DNA from: Telmatactis stephensoni | Lineage: Eukaryota > Cnidaria > Anthozoa > Actiniaria > Isophelliidae | Length of the DNA stretch: 64,000 nucleotides | NCBI GenBank assembly: GCA_029948255.1 | Contig: JALIZF010001843.1 | Location: 124,001 to 188,000, forward strand | Direction of reading: 5' to 3' | Shown here: piece by piece, positions 1 to 11,605 of the stretch | How positions within the stretch are numbered: position 1 is the stretch's first letter | Layout of the letters: every line of letters begins with the position of its first letter | The notes under the pieces: generated by a model | Databases searched by the model: none | What the model saw: only the letters and a program-made list of their open reading frames with translations | What the model was told of the DNA's origin: nothing | Position numbers and translations under genes: made by a program

Positions 1-3000
1 AACAGTCCATCTGAGAAGCTGCTGGAACATCTGGAAAGAGACCAACCTGACTTAGACGTTAGTGGATTCAAAGAAGCCTGTGAAAGAGCAAAAGTACCAG
101 TCATTTCCAATTTTCTTGATCGAGCAATTGCAGGTTAGTATGTACTGTACAGGTTTCCTAGTTATCCGGCCCTATAAAAATGTGTCGTTCGCACGGCCAT
201 GAAGTCTATGTCCATATTTCGGCAGTTTCAGGGCCGTAGCGCCCACAGGGCCTGGGGGGGGGGGATATTAATAAAGAAATAAATATTAATTATGCGTCAT
301 AGTGAATTGTGCTCCTCCCAGTTTTTAAAGGATTGCTACGGCCCTAAGGTTACCTGATTTGGAAGTCAACGTAGATTTATTTATAGTCAAAATTCCATCA
401 AAACTTGCAGATATTGTAGCGATGAAACATCATATCGTCCACCATCTTGAAATTAGCTTAGAAACCTAGCTTTTCGGTTAACAGGAAACACAGGAAGTCC
501 GCACGAACGACAATATTATATGCAATGCGCGTAAGAACTCATTGTTCTGAGGCAATTTCAACTTTCCGACTGATACAATAATTTGTAATTCCATAATTTG
601 TTATTCCATGCAATGGGGACACTAAAAACAAAAGAGTTATCCTTGCTACCAGGGACAACTCCCTAATAGATATGTCGGAACATGTCCTATATTCCAGGCA
701 CGTCGGATCCAGACCGGTTTGCAACGGTTTACGGAAACCGGTCAGATTTTCAGATTTTACTGTCGATGCTACACACATGGTGATGTGGAGGATGGTTGGG
801 GTAGGGAGTCGCTGTTTCATGTTTAGTTTGAACTAATCGGTCGACTTTTGGTCTGGATCCGCCCTGTATTTCGGCAAAAGACCATAAAATTAGGGTACCC
901 CGTCCCCTTTTGGATAGGGGTGTGCCACCGAAGCTCTAGAAACCTGGCCCTATCTAAGACACTCAAAAGCGAAAAATCCTACCCTATCAAGCGACACATA
1001 CCTGTATAGCAAATATATGGGAGTATTCTTCCCCGGGATATAGACAAACAAAAAATTGTCTCGGATTTAGATGCTTTTTACTTGTTTGTTTGTTTGTTTA
1101 AGCTGGAAAAATAAGTGAAACCGACAAGATCAAAGATTTGTGGCATAAGACTGATGTTACTTATGACCTGTTACTGATGCTCGATAGAAAAGATCTGTGG
1201 GAACTTGTCGCACAGTCACTGGCAGTCCCAAAGGATAAGTATCAAAGTTTTAAGAGTGATAATGAATCAAACCTAGCTCGTGATTTGTTTGATATTCTGA
1301 CGATTGAGGAACGTCCAGCCCGGACGGTTCAGGATTTGAAATCCAAGTTGGAAGAAGTTGGCCTAAAAAATATAAAAAAGATGCTAGATGAGGACGACTC
1401 TATTTCTGGTAAGTTTTTTGGCCATGAAAATCGACAGAGTATTGTCAGTTTGTGATAATTTTTTTGTGACACAACGGAGTTTTTAAGGTAGTTCGACGTA
1501 GTTTTTATTGAGGACTGTTGACCATGCTTCAATTTCTCATTCAACGTGCAAATTTGTAACGGTAAACAAAGATGACTGAAATAAGTTAAATAAAAGCCCT
1601 CTAAGAGGGCATGTGGTCACTGGTAGTCAAAACATATTATCCACAATAAATACCTTATTTATAATATCATTTTGACACTCGGTGTTGTGGCCGCCATATT
1701 GGTGTTCCACAGTGGTACACCAACGTAGCGGCTCCAGATGTTCTTACCAAACATTGAAGGAAAGTGAAATATTCATATCTTGGTAACGAGTAAACAATTT
1801 GACTCTAACTTTCGCATATAGAAGCATAGTTTTGGTTCTTTTTTCAGATACAATTACTTTTCAGCTAGAGCTTTTTCCCCTCATGCATTCAAAAAAAATT
1901 CTACACCCTCTGATCCAAACTCTTGGCTTATCCGACGCTTAGCCCGATTAGCTTAGTTAATTTAAAACCGAATGAGAAAATAAAATTATGGGGTATCCAT
2001 GTGATTTAAAAAGTTATTTGTTGAGAAACGCGCGAAATCTTATTAGAATTTGGCTAAATAACCATGACTCCCCGGCCCTCCCTAGAGAGTGGCAAGGAAT
2101 ACAGTGCTTTATGGGACATTTTCAAGATGGCGACCAAACTGCAGGATTTGATCATCTGACTCGTTTACCGTTTTCAGCTCGATTTCATCATCATCATCAT
2201 CATCACTAGTATCATAATTATCGTTTTGTTTTACAGAGTACACTTTCTTGAAGGATATAAAAGGAGCTCTTTATGATATTGAGCCAGAACTGAATAAAGA
2301 TGAGTACGTTTACAAGCTTGCACGGTTGTACAAAAATGCTGGCTGTCTGAAGCGCCACGATATTGAAATGTTCCGTAAATGTGACCCCACTATTAGGCCG
2401 ACCTACAGACTCATCAACTGTGTAATTCAAAAATACCCTGAAGGATCTGAGCCTACCATACGCGATTTGATGGTTCACTTGATGGAAATCAATCGTAACA
2501 CAGACCTTGAAATCTTTGAGGAGTATCTGAAAGGTAGGCTAATTAAAAAAATGATAGAAGTAATATATAAAGCTGATTTCAACAGTGATTATCATTATAA
2601 GTCTCGCAGGCTATGGTATGCACCGAGATGGAGGTATATAAACTCTACTTATAGCAACCTCAAAATAACTCACAGTTTACTGTGTCCGTGTTTGTGTTTT
2701 AACTCGTGGATTGCAAATCCACGAGTTATTGTGAGGGAACAAAATATGCAAATGAGGCACTCACTCACTCACTCGCAAATGTGTTAACTATGCTACTGCG
2801 CATGCTCGACGTGATTGACCGCAGGCCGAAAGTAATGTGGGCTCTGGGTACGAGATTAAAGGAAATATGATTTCGGGACTCATGTGGCTGTGTTATTCAA
2901 ATAGGCATCGATAGATCGATGACATTTGCTCGAATTCTTTAGCCGATTGTACGGCGAAACTTGCTTTAGAATTGAACGATCTAAAAGGCGTCTTCTGTAA

Positions 3001-6000
3001 ACAAGGTCTGTATTTAATTATTATCGTGGAGTGTTAAAATTCTACTTGAGACTCCTCCGTGAATTTAAATCGTGGAGCCTTCAAGATGGACGTCCGAGAT
3101 GACGAACACGACAACTTCGTGCTCACACTTCGCTTAAGATTGGATGTGTCGGATGTTAGGGGAAATTGCTGATAGTTAATTTCTTATTCCTTGCCACATT
3201 TTGTATTGTACTACTCTGCTTGGAATAATTTCCATCGCATCTAGAGTGAAATCCTTTCTGGGTGGACTTTTTTAAATCGCTCACTTAGTAATTAACTATG
3301 CTGTCGTCAAGCAACAACATTGTCGCTACAAGTCCAACATTATTCAAAGTCATATCATCCAAGCTTTTAGTGTTTGTACTTTATCAGCACGCGAGTAAAT
3401 GTTAAGAGCAAACGACAACATTTTGGGTACGAACTGCCGCCTGAAACGTAGCCCCGGGGGTCGGGTGGGGTGGGGTACTCAACTCCATTTTGGATAGGGG
3501 TGTGCCGACGGAGTTCTAGAAACCTGACCGTGTTTAAGACACTTGAAAGTGAAAAAACCATACCCTGTTCAAGACAAAAGAGAAGAAAATCGACCCTAGC
3601 CTCGTCATTCGATTCCGATCCGTTGTATATTAGAGAAAATACGGCTGAGGAAGCGCTTTTTTGTTTATTTTGAATATAGTACCCTATCTAAGACACATAA
3701 AGATGATATGGCTTGGGATCTCGTCAAAATTATAGATCCTGTTTAAGACAATTTTGGGTAAAACGTATACCCTGTTCAAGACAGCAGGGCCAAAAACTAT
3801 ACCCTATCCAGCGGCACATACCCGTATAGCAAATATATGGGAGTACCCCCCCCCCCCCCCGGGAATGTAGCCTGAAACTGGCCGTGAGTCGAGCGCTAGC
3901 CGCTAGTTCGTGTTTGTATTCTATCAACACAAGAGAGAATGTTGAAATAAGCAGGAAACGAAAACGGCACTGATTTGACTCGACTTTCAGTCTTTATATT
4001 TGATCAAAATGCAAACATGCTTCATTTTATTCACCGTGACCTTTTACGAGTCAGCTAGTTGTAGCTATTCGGCAAAACTTGTGTAACTTGGCCAAAATAA
4101 CTCAGTGGATCTAATTGACATTTTGTAAAATCTATAGTGTAATTGGTTGACTGTACACTTTGAGACGCAAATAGTAACAAATACCTCAGATACTGATAAA
4201 ATGAGAGATGTAATGGAATTGTATTTATCATTCGTTTGATCTATAGCGTCGAATACGGTAGACAATGCGGCGCCTTTGACCGTAATGCAAGGTACAACTA
4301 GACGCACAATGGTGCGTTTACTCGTGCCCAGCCCAAGGAATTGAGCCAGCTTGGGATACCTGTGGTCTTACATAAGCTAGATGCCAGCCATCAGTTTATT
4401 TGCTTGGTTGCCCATCCAATTTGTAATATTTTCAAATAATAAAATTTAAGTGTCTAATGTATTCTAGAGTTACTTTGCAGATGAAAGAAAAAGGACTATT
4501 TGGTTTGTATTAGTAATGTTGTTACGGAAAACAAAAGAAAACAAAAAGATTTAGTTCCTCTATTAGTTAGCCAATTCTATTACTAGCAAAGGAATGTGCT
4601 CGATTGCCTAAGCATCAATTTGGGGAACAATAAATCAAAATTTCTATGCACACACATTCCTGCTGACTAATTTTTTCTGGGGATGGGAGAACAGGATAAT
4701 CCAGAGAAAAGGGGTAATCCTGCACTACCATTAGAATGAAGCTTGTGATTTGTTCAAACATTTCAGTAAAAAAAAATATGTGGATTATGATGAACAATGC
4801 CTTTTGTTCTACATTTAATCTCTCTCCTTTTTTTTGTTTTACCATTCTTTGTTACTTGAACAAATCACAAGCACTGTTCTGACCGCAGTGTATTACTGGA
4901 GAAAAGCACCAGAAACAAGGCAGAAAACAAATCCTTCAGCATTTAAGTTTCTCATCAAGTGATTTATTGCACCAATCTTCCTTTTATACATCTTCCTCAT
5001 GAAAGACAGAGGTTATCATACAAACTTGGCTAATAAATGAGATACACCTCCCTGAAAACTTATTGTGTGAGTAATTTCTATACAGTTTCAAATAGATGTA
5101 CGCAACAAAGACTTAACACAAAAATGTACTATAATAGCTTAGAGGTAGAATATCAAAATGAAATAAAAGGCATAAATTCTTGATAAGTACAACCAAACTC
5201 TTGGTTTGGGCTCCCTGTGTTTGCCTATTTTCAAAATCAGCAAACTGGAAATATGAACGCTCTTGACTGCACAAGGAATATAATTCCAGAACTGATAACG
5301 CTTTGAATCCTTCAAATTATTCTCTAAGTACCAAAGAGATTATTAGCACCAAACACAAATATCTTGACGAGTGAAAGACACTTTAGCCGGCTTTTAGTAA
5401 ATCAAATCGAACATGGAAATATAATTCAACTGCCTCGAATCAAGAAAGTTTTGTCAGTAACATGAAAATGCCAGTCATCTAAAAATTCCAAAAGTCTAAA
5501 CAACAGAGGGATATAAATATATGTCTCAAACCAGCTTAGTCATGTTTTAGAAAGCGAGATTTGCAAGCTAACATTTGAATATAAGTTATCGTCGATTTGT
5601 AAGTCAATTTTGAATGAAGAAGCTTGAATTTACCTTGATTGAGACTCACGAGAGACTCCTATAACGCAATGGCTCGATCCGACTGCATTTATAGTGAAGT
5701 TTAAGTTACTAAACATTCCTGACTCGTGGAAATAACTCTGTTTTGCTCAGAAAGTTTACTGCTTGATGCAAGTCAAACTGAGCTGAGTCATGTTGTCGCG
5801 ATGGAACGTGCGTGGCCTCGTTTCCATGCCTGCCTAATTTGCATACACATTTGCGACTACGACGATAGATAGATAGATAGATTGAACGGTAAACCTAGAC
5901 TCGTGCCGGCCTACGGCCTGGGCACGAGTAATGAGTCTGCAACATAACGCAATACAGGAAACCAATTTCGCTCCAAAAAGCGTCTAGTATTTATCAGTTT

Positions 6001-6477
6001 ATCATACGTCTTCAGCAATGAATTCAGGTTTTGGCCGTCATGCACGCTACAGTGAGTCTGATGTAACGCTCCATATCAAAGCACGCATGTTATTCATTGA
6101 AAAAAAAACTGAATTATGACTTGAAATTGCAAAACATTCAGTTCTCAATGCTTGATGGGCTTCCGCTCTGCACATACAGCTCAATCCACGAGTTATATGC
6201 GCCATTGGCGGTTTTGATCCATATTAACAGTAAACAGTACTGAGTATACTAAAACTTTACATATGCAGTCTTGAAGCACGATAAAAATGTACTGAAGGCA
6301 GCGATATGCCAATAATTTCGACAAATTTTGGTATTTTTAGGTGGAAGGAACGACATTGATACGATTGAGAAGAAAATGAAAAACCTCCAAGTGACTGGTC
6401 AACATTCGAAACAACCCACGATCGGTAGCGAAGATGTTGCACCTGTTCAGGAAACACATGGCCAGCCAAATGAATGA
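1..6477 (+). CDS. Multi-death-domain protein, 5'-truncated by window
   Basis: Likely a cytoplasmic adaptor built from death-fold domains (homotypic interaction modules of apoptosis and innate immunity). Exons, by splice sites and continuous frame: 1..133, 1103..1408, 2237..2533, 6341..6477, with stop TGA at 6475-6477; 290 residues lie in the window. Exon 1 is the end of a death-like domain. The second exon is a DEATH domain with DLWELVAQSLAVPKDKYQSF. The third is a more divergent death-fold with YKLARLYKNAGCLKRHDIEMF. The last encodes a short hydrophilic tail ending HGQPNE. All three introns are phase 1, so each domain is a symmetric exon that can be shuffled. The domain order matches the convergent - strand gene at 11606-15381, so the missing 5' part may encode a similar trypsin-fold domain (inference). 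Family and fold are seen; the specific signalling role is unknown. Confidence 0.75.
892..1042. repeat. Interspersed repeat, ACCCTATC-type family, copy 1
   Basis: This intronic stretch shares the phrases TTTTGGATAGGGGTGTGCC, TCTAGAAACCTG and GTATAGCAAATATATGGGAG with 3452-3862, in the same order and strand. It is an interspersed repeat of unknown class; no coding capacity was seen. Confidence 0.65.
2187..2207 (+). repeat. (CAT)n microsatellite
   Basis: Short run of CAT triplets (about seven) just upstream of the acceptor of the third exon of the death-domain gene. It creates a spurious poly-histidine frame. Confidence 0.8.
2701..2727. repeat. 27-bp near-perfect palindrome
   Basis: Arms AACTCGTGGATT and AATCCACGAGTT are separated by GCA. 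The half-site CAATCCACGAGTTA recurs near 6183 and 10401, where both copies continue with a shared CGCCATTGGCGGTTT stretch, and a decayed form is near 29976. This looks like the end or centre of a mobile repeat family. Confidence 0.6.
3452..3862. repeat. Interspersed repeat, ACCCTATC-type family, copy 2
   Basis: Longer copy of the repeat at 892-1042. It holds internal imperfect repeats of the form 'accctgttcaagaca' / 'accctatctaagaca' and ends in a run of about 16 C. It lies in the last intron of the death-domain gene. Confidence 0.65.
4741..4872. repeat. Small inverted repeat (fold-back)
   Basis: GCTTGTGATTTGTTCA at 4741 pairs with TGAACAAATCACAAGC at 4857-4872, enclosing about 100 bp. It is intronic and probably a small MITE remnant. 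Confidence 0.5.
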
Positions 6478-6532
6478 AGAAAATATAAAGAAAGCGAAGC
6501 TGGCCGAGTGGCAGATTTTAGCCCCTAGCATG

Positions 6533-6671
6533 ATGACGTTTTGACCCTACTCTATACCCGAATCGTTTTCGAGTAGCTTTTGTTCAGTAATTAAATTATT
6601 GTGTTTGCATTCTCGAAGGAATATGTATTCTTGAAAAGGATTCTGGTATAGAGAGGGGACAAAAACGTCAT
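6533..6671. mobile_element. MITE-like inverted-repeat element
   Basis: The ends ATGACGTTTTGACCCTACTC and GAGGGGACAAAAACGTCAT are imperfect inverted repeats of about 27 bp, both including the motif CTCTATACC / GGTATAGAG. It starts about 55 bp after the stop of the death-domain gene, so it is probably in the 3' UTR. Confidence 0.6.
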
Positions 6672-8598
6672 TACGCTAAAGGCTTATATTGAGCCTGGCG
6701 AGCTTTGTTAAAGAACCCTTTTCCGTAATAGATTTTCATCATTGATCTGCATTAATTTCTTTTGGCCGGGAAGTTGGAGCAAAAGCACATTTTGGGCATC
6801 ATGTGGAATTAATTGTTAGAACCTTCGGAGAACTGAGACCCAGTATATTCAAAGGAATTAAGCTAAATTTCAACGCTACAAGCTCTTGTTATCCTTGTAT
6901 ATTATTGTTGTTGCTATACACTCTATCTAACTTTTGCTAAAAATTATACTATACTTTGCTATAAAATATAGCTATTTTGTGCTCTTTCCTTGAGTCTAAA
7001 TACGTTAGACTAGACTAGACGTTTGTCCCTTAAATTATGCCACAATGTGCCTTAAATTACGTCACAATGTCAAAGTTTATTATTCACAAAATGAGTGTAT
7101 TATTAACCAAATTCGTCCCAGCCTTCCAAAGAGCGCGGATTTTAGTCTGGAGCGATGGCTTTGAATAGGCGGGTACACTGGAAAAAAATTAACATTTTTG
7201 ATTACGTATAATTATATTTTCCCAAGATACTCAACTTTAAAAAAATGAGCATTTTCTCTAGGGGTTATAGGGACTTTAAAGAATCCTAGTTAGCCGCCAT
7301 TTTGTCGGCCCAAAAATTAATACCGAGACTTCTAAAGCATCCATTTCCATTGGCTGATTTTACCAAGTATTATAAAATGCAACATTTTTAACTAAATATT
7401 AATAACTAATTATCATACTTTGTTTGATGTTGGTTTGTTGATGATCATTTCGAAGTTTGTGGGCGAAGATATCGGCTTTAGTTATAACAGAATGGAAGGG
7501 AGTGGCTGACTAGGATTCTTTGAGTATAAACAAGGCCCTGTTTATGAAGTTTAGTTGTCCGTTGTAACCGGGATGACTCTTCGGTCGGATGCTGTCAGGA
7601 CATGCGTAAGGACAACTGGCATTCACATAAACAGCCAGTGTAGCTAGTATGTGTAACTTGTTGCTTTAAAGGTGAAAAATTCATTAATGCATGTGATGAT
7701 TTTGATATAAGATGCAAATATGAAAATACTGTTGATTTACTAAGTAAAACTGTCTAAATATTTGAATTATTCCATGTCTGTGTTCTTAAAAGTTGGCTTA
7801 ATATTCCTTCCTTTTCCTCAGTTGTTCCTCTTGACTTAGCTTTCGATTCTATTCATTTATCTCATCTAGCTGGCCAACAAAATTTAACATCACTGCTCAG
7901 TAAAAAGCGAGCTTTAGATCCGACAACGAGTACAAGAACAAGTACGAGTATTAAAATTGACCCTGTGCACGTTCTTAATTACAGGACCCGCGGAGGGGGA
8001 GGGGCTAGTGGGGCTATATCCCCCACGTACGACTTTTTTGCCTTTTCCCCATACTAGTCCCTTGTATTTTCGAGTCTTAGCCCCACCACTTTTTCCCATA
8101 CTGGTCTCTTATAGAGTGCATGCAAATAATATAACTGACCAAGAAATAGCACTAACTAATTAGTACTAAATAGTGTTAATTAAACAAAAGAAAGCAAAGA
8201 ACTTCGCGCTATTTAGTACAATTTAGATAGCAAGCGATGGCTAGTCAACAACAAAAACAAAAACAAAAAATAAACGACCGTGATTTGTGCGGTGTTAAAT
8301 TTTGGAATATGCCTCGTATATGCTTTGATATCAACATCTCTTTGAGACGGTGGCCTAGTGAACACGAAGAAAAATCGTTATTATTTTGTGCAGTGTATAA
8401 TTTTGGATTGCCGCGTCATCTGCCGTGAAATCAACATCTGCTTGAGATGGCTAATCAACACGAAGAAAAATCGTGATTTATTTGTGCATGCAGTATTGTA
8501 TTGAATTTATGTCACGTTTGTGCAGGGATTGTAGGAGGGTAGTTTTGTTTTGGGACTAATCAAGTGCTGCTAACGATCGATACAAACGTAAGGCTACA

Positions 8599-8858
8599 GC
8601 ACAGGGTAGTAACGAGGTATATGGGACCAGGGATCATTGTTATTTTGGGGCTCAGGGATCACATCAGCGTTATCTGATCAGATTTTTAGCCTTGGGATCG
8701 GGATCACTAGTGTCTTTAGAATTTCGAAAACGGAATCACTTTTTAAGATGGGATCATGGATCAAAATTGTCCCTATTTTGGGGATCAAGGATTACAATTT
8801 TAGCCCTGGGATCGGGATCACTGAAAAAAAATATATATACCTCGTTACTACCCTGTAC
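8599..8858. mobile_element. MITE-like element with internal GGGATCA repeats
   Basis: Termini ACAGGGTAGTAACGAGGTAT and ATACCTCGTTACTACCCTGT are inverted repeats of at least 20 bp. The interior is made of degenerate copies of TTGGGATCGGGATCACT and GGGATCAAGGAT. Confidence 0.7.
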
Positions 8859-8861
8859 AGC

Positions 8862-9013
8862 AGATTTCGTATGAGTGTGAAACGGACCGCGCCGTACTAT
8901 AGCTTACTGTTACCGTGTCAGTGCCGTGATGTCTATAAAAACATTCGAAATTCCTGCTGTAACCGTAGTGCCTTACCGTATAACCATGCCGTTTTCACAG
9001 TCATACGAAATGT
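8862..9013. mobile_element. MITE-like element abutting the previous one
   Basis: The end TTCGTATGAGTGTGAAACGG pairs with CCGTTTTCACAGTCATACGAA. The interior carries CATTCGAAATTCCTGC, which also occurs in inverse orientation near 50441-50456, so a second copy exists in a USP38 intron. Confidence 0.6.
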
Positions 9014-9883
9014 ACTCTAATGTTCAATGGTTTCGCAGTCCCTGTTATCTGCAGCTGTTAGTGAAATGTCAACGTTACCGATAGCTAACCTAAACAACGG
9101 TCAGTGGTGACTCTTTTCATGCAACTCTCAATTAATGAGGAGGTGGAGCTAACGAGCGACCAGTGACCCTGAACATCAGGCCATCATAGCTGTTCTCTCT
9201 ATCTTTTACATACTACTTTTGCAAACATTTAAAATATTTCAAGTCTATAACATGCTATAATGAGTTACATCAGTTCGGAGTCTTCTATTTGTCATCCACA
9301 TGATAGCTCATTTCTCTTGCTATGGGTGGGTGGTTGAATCCTTCGGCTTCCTTCAAATTAAGTTGTTCGTACTTCCACACCATTTGTTCAACTTCTTTAG
9401 ATTCTACAAGGTAAAGTGATCGGCCTCAGTACACAGTAATTTTTATTGCACTAGCATGGAAATATCAGACTGATTGTCCAACCAATATATTCCGCCGGAC
9501 TAAGCTTGAAAGAATCAGTCCCTGATCAGTCCCTGAGATGGGACTAGGGACTATCAGACTCAGCAAGTACTTTATTTGACGTAGAAAAACCTGTTAATTT
9601 TTTGAAAATCGAATTTAAATTTATGAAGAATGAATACTAAAGCCGATAAAATGGAATTTATATTTTCTACAAGCAATATCTTTTGCGAGCTACTTCCGGC
9701 CTTGTGTGACGAGATTTTATGATCAGTATTTCTGCAACGTTTTAGCGATATCGATCGACACCTACCGTTCAAAATATTTCAGTCTCGAAGTGAAACAGAT
9801 CGCTACATTCGGTGCTTTGTTGAACAATAACTCCTTGAATACGTTTTTGCTTGATATTCTCAACTTCGTTTTTGATGTAGTAG

Positions 9884-9980
9884 TAGCCTGTGAACAGGCT
9901 CTCTGGGGGAGGGGGAAGGGAAAGGAGAAGGGGAGGGGAGGGGAGGGGGGCGGGAAGAGGGGAAAGGGGAGAGCCTGTAA
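9884..9980. repeat. Purine-rich (GGGGA)n element with flanking inverted motif
   Basis: About 75 bp consist almost only of G and A on the + strand, bounded by AGGCTCTC and GAGAGCCTG, which are inverted. The G-runs could form quadruplex or triplex structure (inference). Confidence 0.6.
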
Positions 9981-10266
9981 GCATCCTTTGGAGAAAACCG
10001 TTCCTGATACCAGAATCTGGTATCAGACTCTGATTGGTCAATTTTTGATTGACGGTCACGGAGGGTCGCAGAAAAGGCAATCACGATCAAGAAAGATTGT
10101 AAACGGTTCGAAAAATTGAATTGAATTGTATACTGGTAATTTTAGATGATTTTAATCTAATGGCACAAACGCTTCTGATTGGCCTCATGATAATTAAATT
10201 ACAATGACGCCAATCAGAGCCTTTGTTGACGTTTGGCCTCAAGACAAGTTAGGGGTAGTCAAAAGT

Positions 10267-10332
10267 CCAGGGCGTCCTTTTCCCCTCTTTTCTTTCCCCT
10301 CCGCTCCCCTCCCCCCTCTCTGACGCCCTGGG
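10267..10332. repeat. Pyrimidine-rich element, facing the previous one
   Basis: A C/T tract is bounded by CCAGGGCGTC and GACGCCCTGG, a 10-bp inverted pair. The 300 bp between this and the purine tract carry GATTGG-type motifs and TTGACG on both sides, suggesting an inverted pair of one repeat family. Confidence 0.5.
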
Positions 10333-11605
10333 TCTCCGAGGACGGAAAACTCGTCATTTCACTAAAATGTATTGTTTGGGCTTCCTGTGGTCATTTCGGT
10401 CAATCCACGAGTTACCTCCGCCATTGGCGGTTTGCTATCGGGTTGCGTGCGTGCGTAATTCGGAAATCCCCGAAGTAGAGCCGAAGTGTCAAGCCGAAAG
10501 ATATGCGAACTTCGTGCGCCCGGCCGTCCGAGGGTGTTTAATTAAGTCGATTATTGATAATCAAATATAGGCTTTGTTGCCTATAAAATATATCTCTTCA
10601 GACCAAATTGTTCAGTTTAGTTCATAAATATATCTGTAAGGGAAACATTTGATCAATATTCGATAAACGTAGTATTGACGAAGCCGTTCGGAATGAAATA
10701 GGAATTAACTTAAGCACAGAAACGTGGGGCGATATTTTAGTGTAGATTTGGCTTTGGGTCGTAGGCATTAAGGTAATGTAGAAAGACTATGTTCTTTTTC
10801 TTTACTTGATGTAATCAGGCAGAGCTTTAATTGATTGTTGCGAGCTTTAGAAAGATATGTTTGATTGAAATTTTGTTTTCCAATTGCGTTTATAATGTGC
10901 ATTTAGTAATTAGAGATGCGAAGGTAAGTTGAGCGTAATTTATATTTCTCAATGGTTCTGTTACATTTTAGATAGTACTTCAGTTTTCATTTTGGTTATG
11001 TAGAAATTTAAATGAACTTACCAAGGCGGGCAGTAGGACAAAGTCGTGTCTAAAGGTTCGAAGGTTTCCGATCCATTTATAACGGAGTTCCCCCACAGGG
11101 CGAGCCCGTGAATAGTTCGATTTCTGGAATTGCACTAACTAAGGTCCTATCAGTTTTGGACTGTTTCGAAACTGCTTCACTTCGACACCGTGTAGACAGC
11201 TGGACAGGTTCAAAAGGTATTGAAAGTACTAACTTGAACGATGTGTCGTTCATTCTAAGCATGACAGATAAAAACGGCCGATTAATCTTCGTTACTAGAG
11301 TTAAGTTTTGTGGGACCGTCGGTTCCGCGTATCGGATAGATGGTTGAAGTGCTCTCGTGAGTGATCGAGTCTCAGTCTAGCTCGTCCTAGCTCGTCCTCG
11401 GAGAAGGACGTCTTCTCTCAACTTATGAATGCGTGAAGTTGAAGCTTTAACAGGCTAGGCCCAACATGGATGTGGATCGCCTTGGGTAGCCTGTGCTATC
11501 GGCCCTTTCAGCCCAGGCGCTTAGCCTAGGGTCGTTTCGCAAGCTAGGATAGTGGATGGCTATGAGACCTAGCCTTATGATTATAAGATCTATTAAAACA
11601 CTTAC

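Larger units (their letters stand above)
6672..11605. other. Repeat-rich region between two convergent death-domain genes
   Basis: No gene with recognisable homology was found. The stretch holds MITE-like elements (8599-8858, 8862-9013), a purine-rich and a facing pyrimidine-rich element (about 9884-10332), and a partial element near 8110 sharing GAGTGCATGC and ACTAATTAGTA phrases with the one at 18940. Open frames at 9706-10119, 10233-10570 and 11108-11347 have no protein-like features I can recognise. The missing last exon of the - strand death-domain gene probably lies here or at lower coordinates. Confidence 0.5.

Noticed and set aside
1988..2209. Frame ending in seven histidines.
   Set aside because: Product of a CAT microsatellite in an intron; no homology.
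2534..2787. Extension of the death-domain frame past 2533.
   Set aside because: A donor GTAGGC lies exactly where the domain ends, and an in-phase tail exon exists at 6341.
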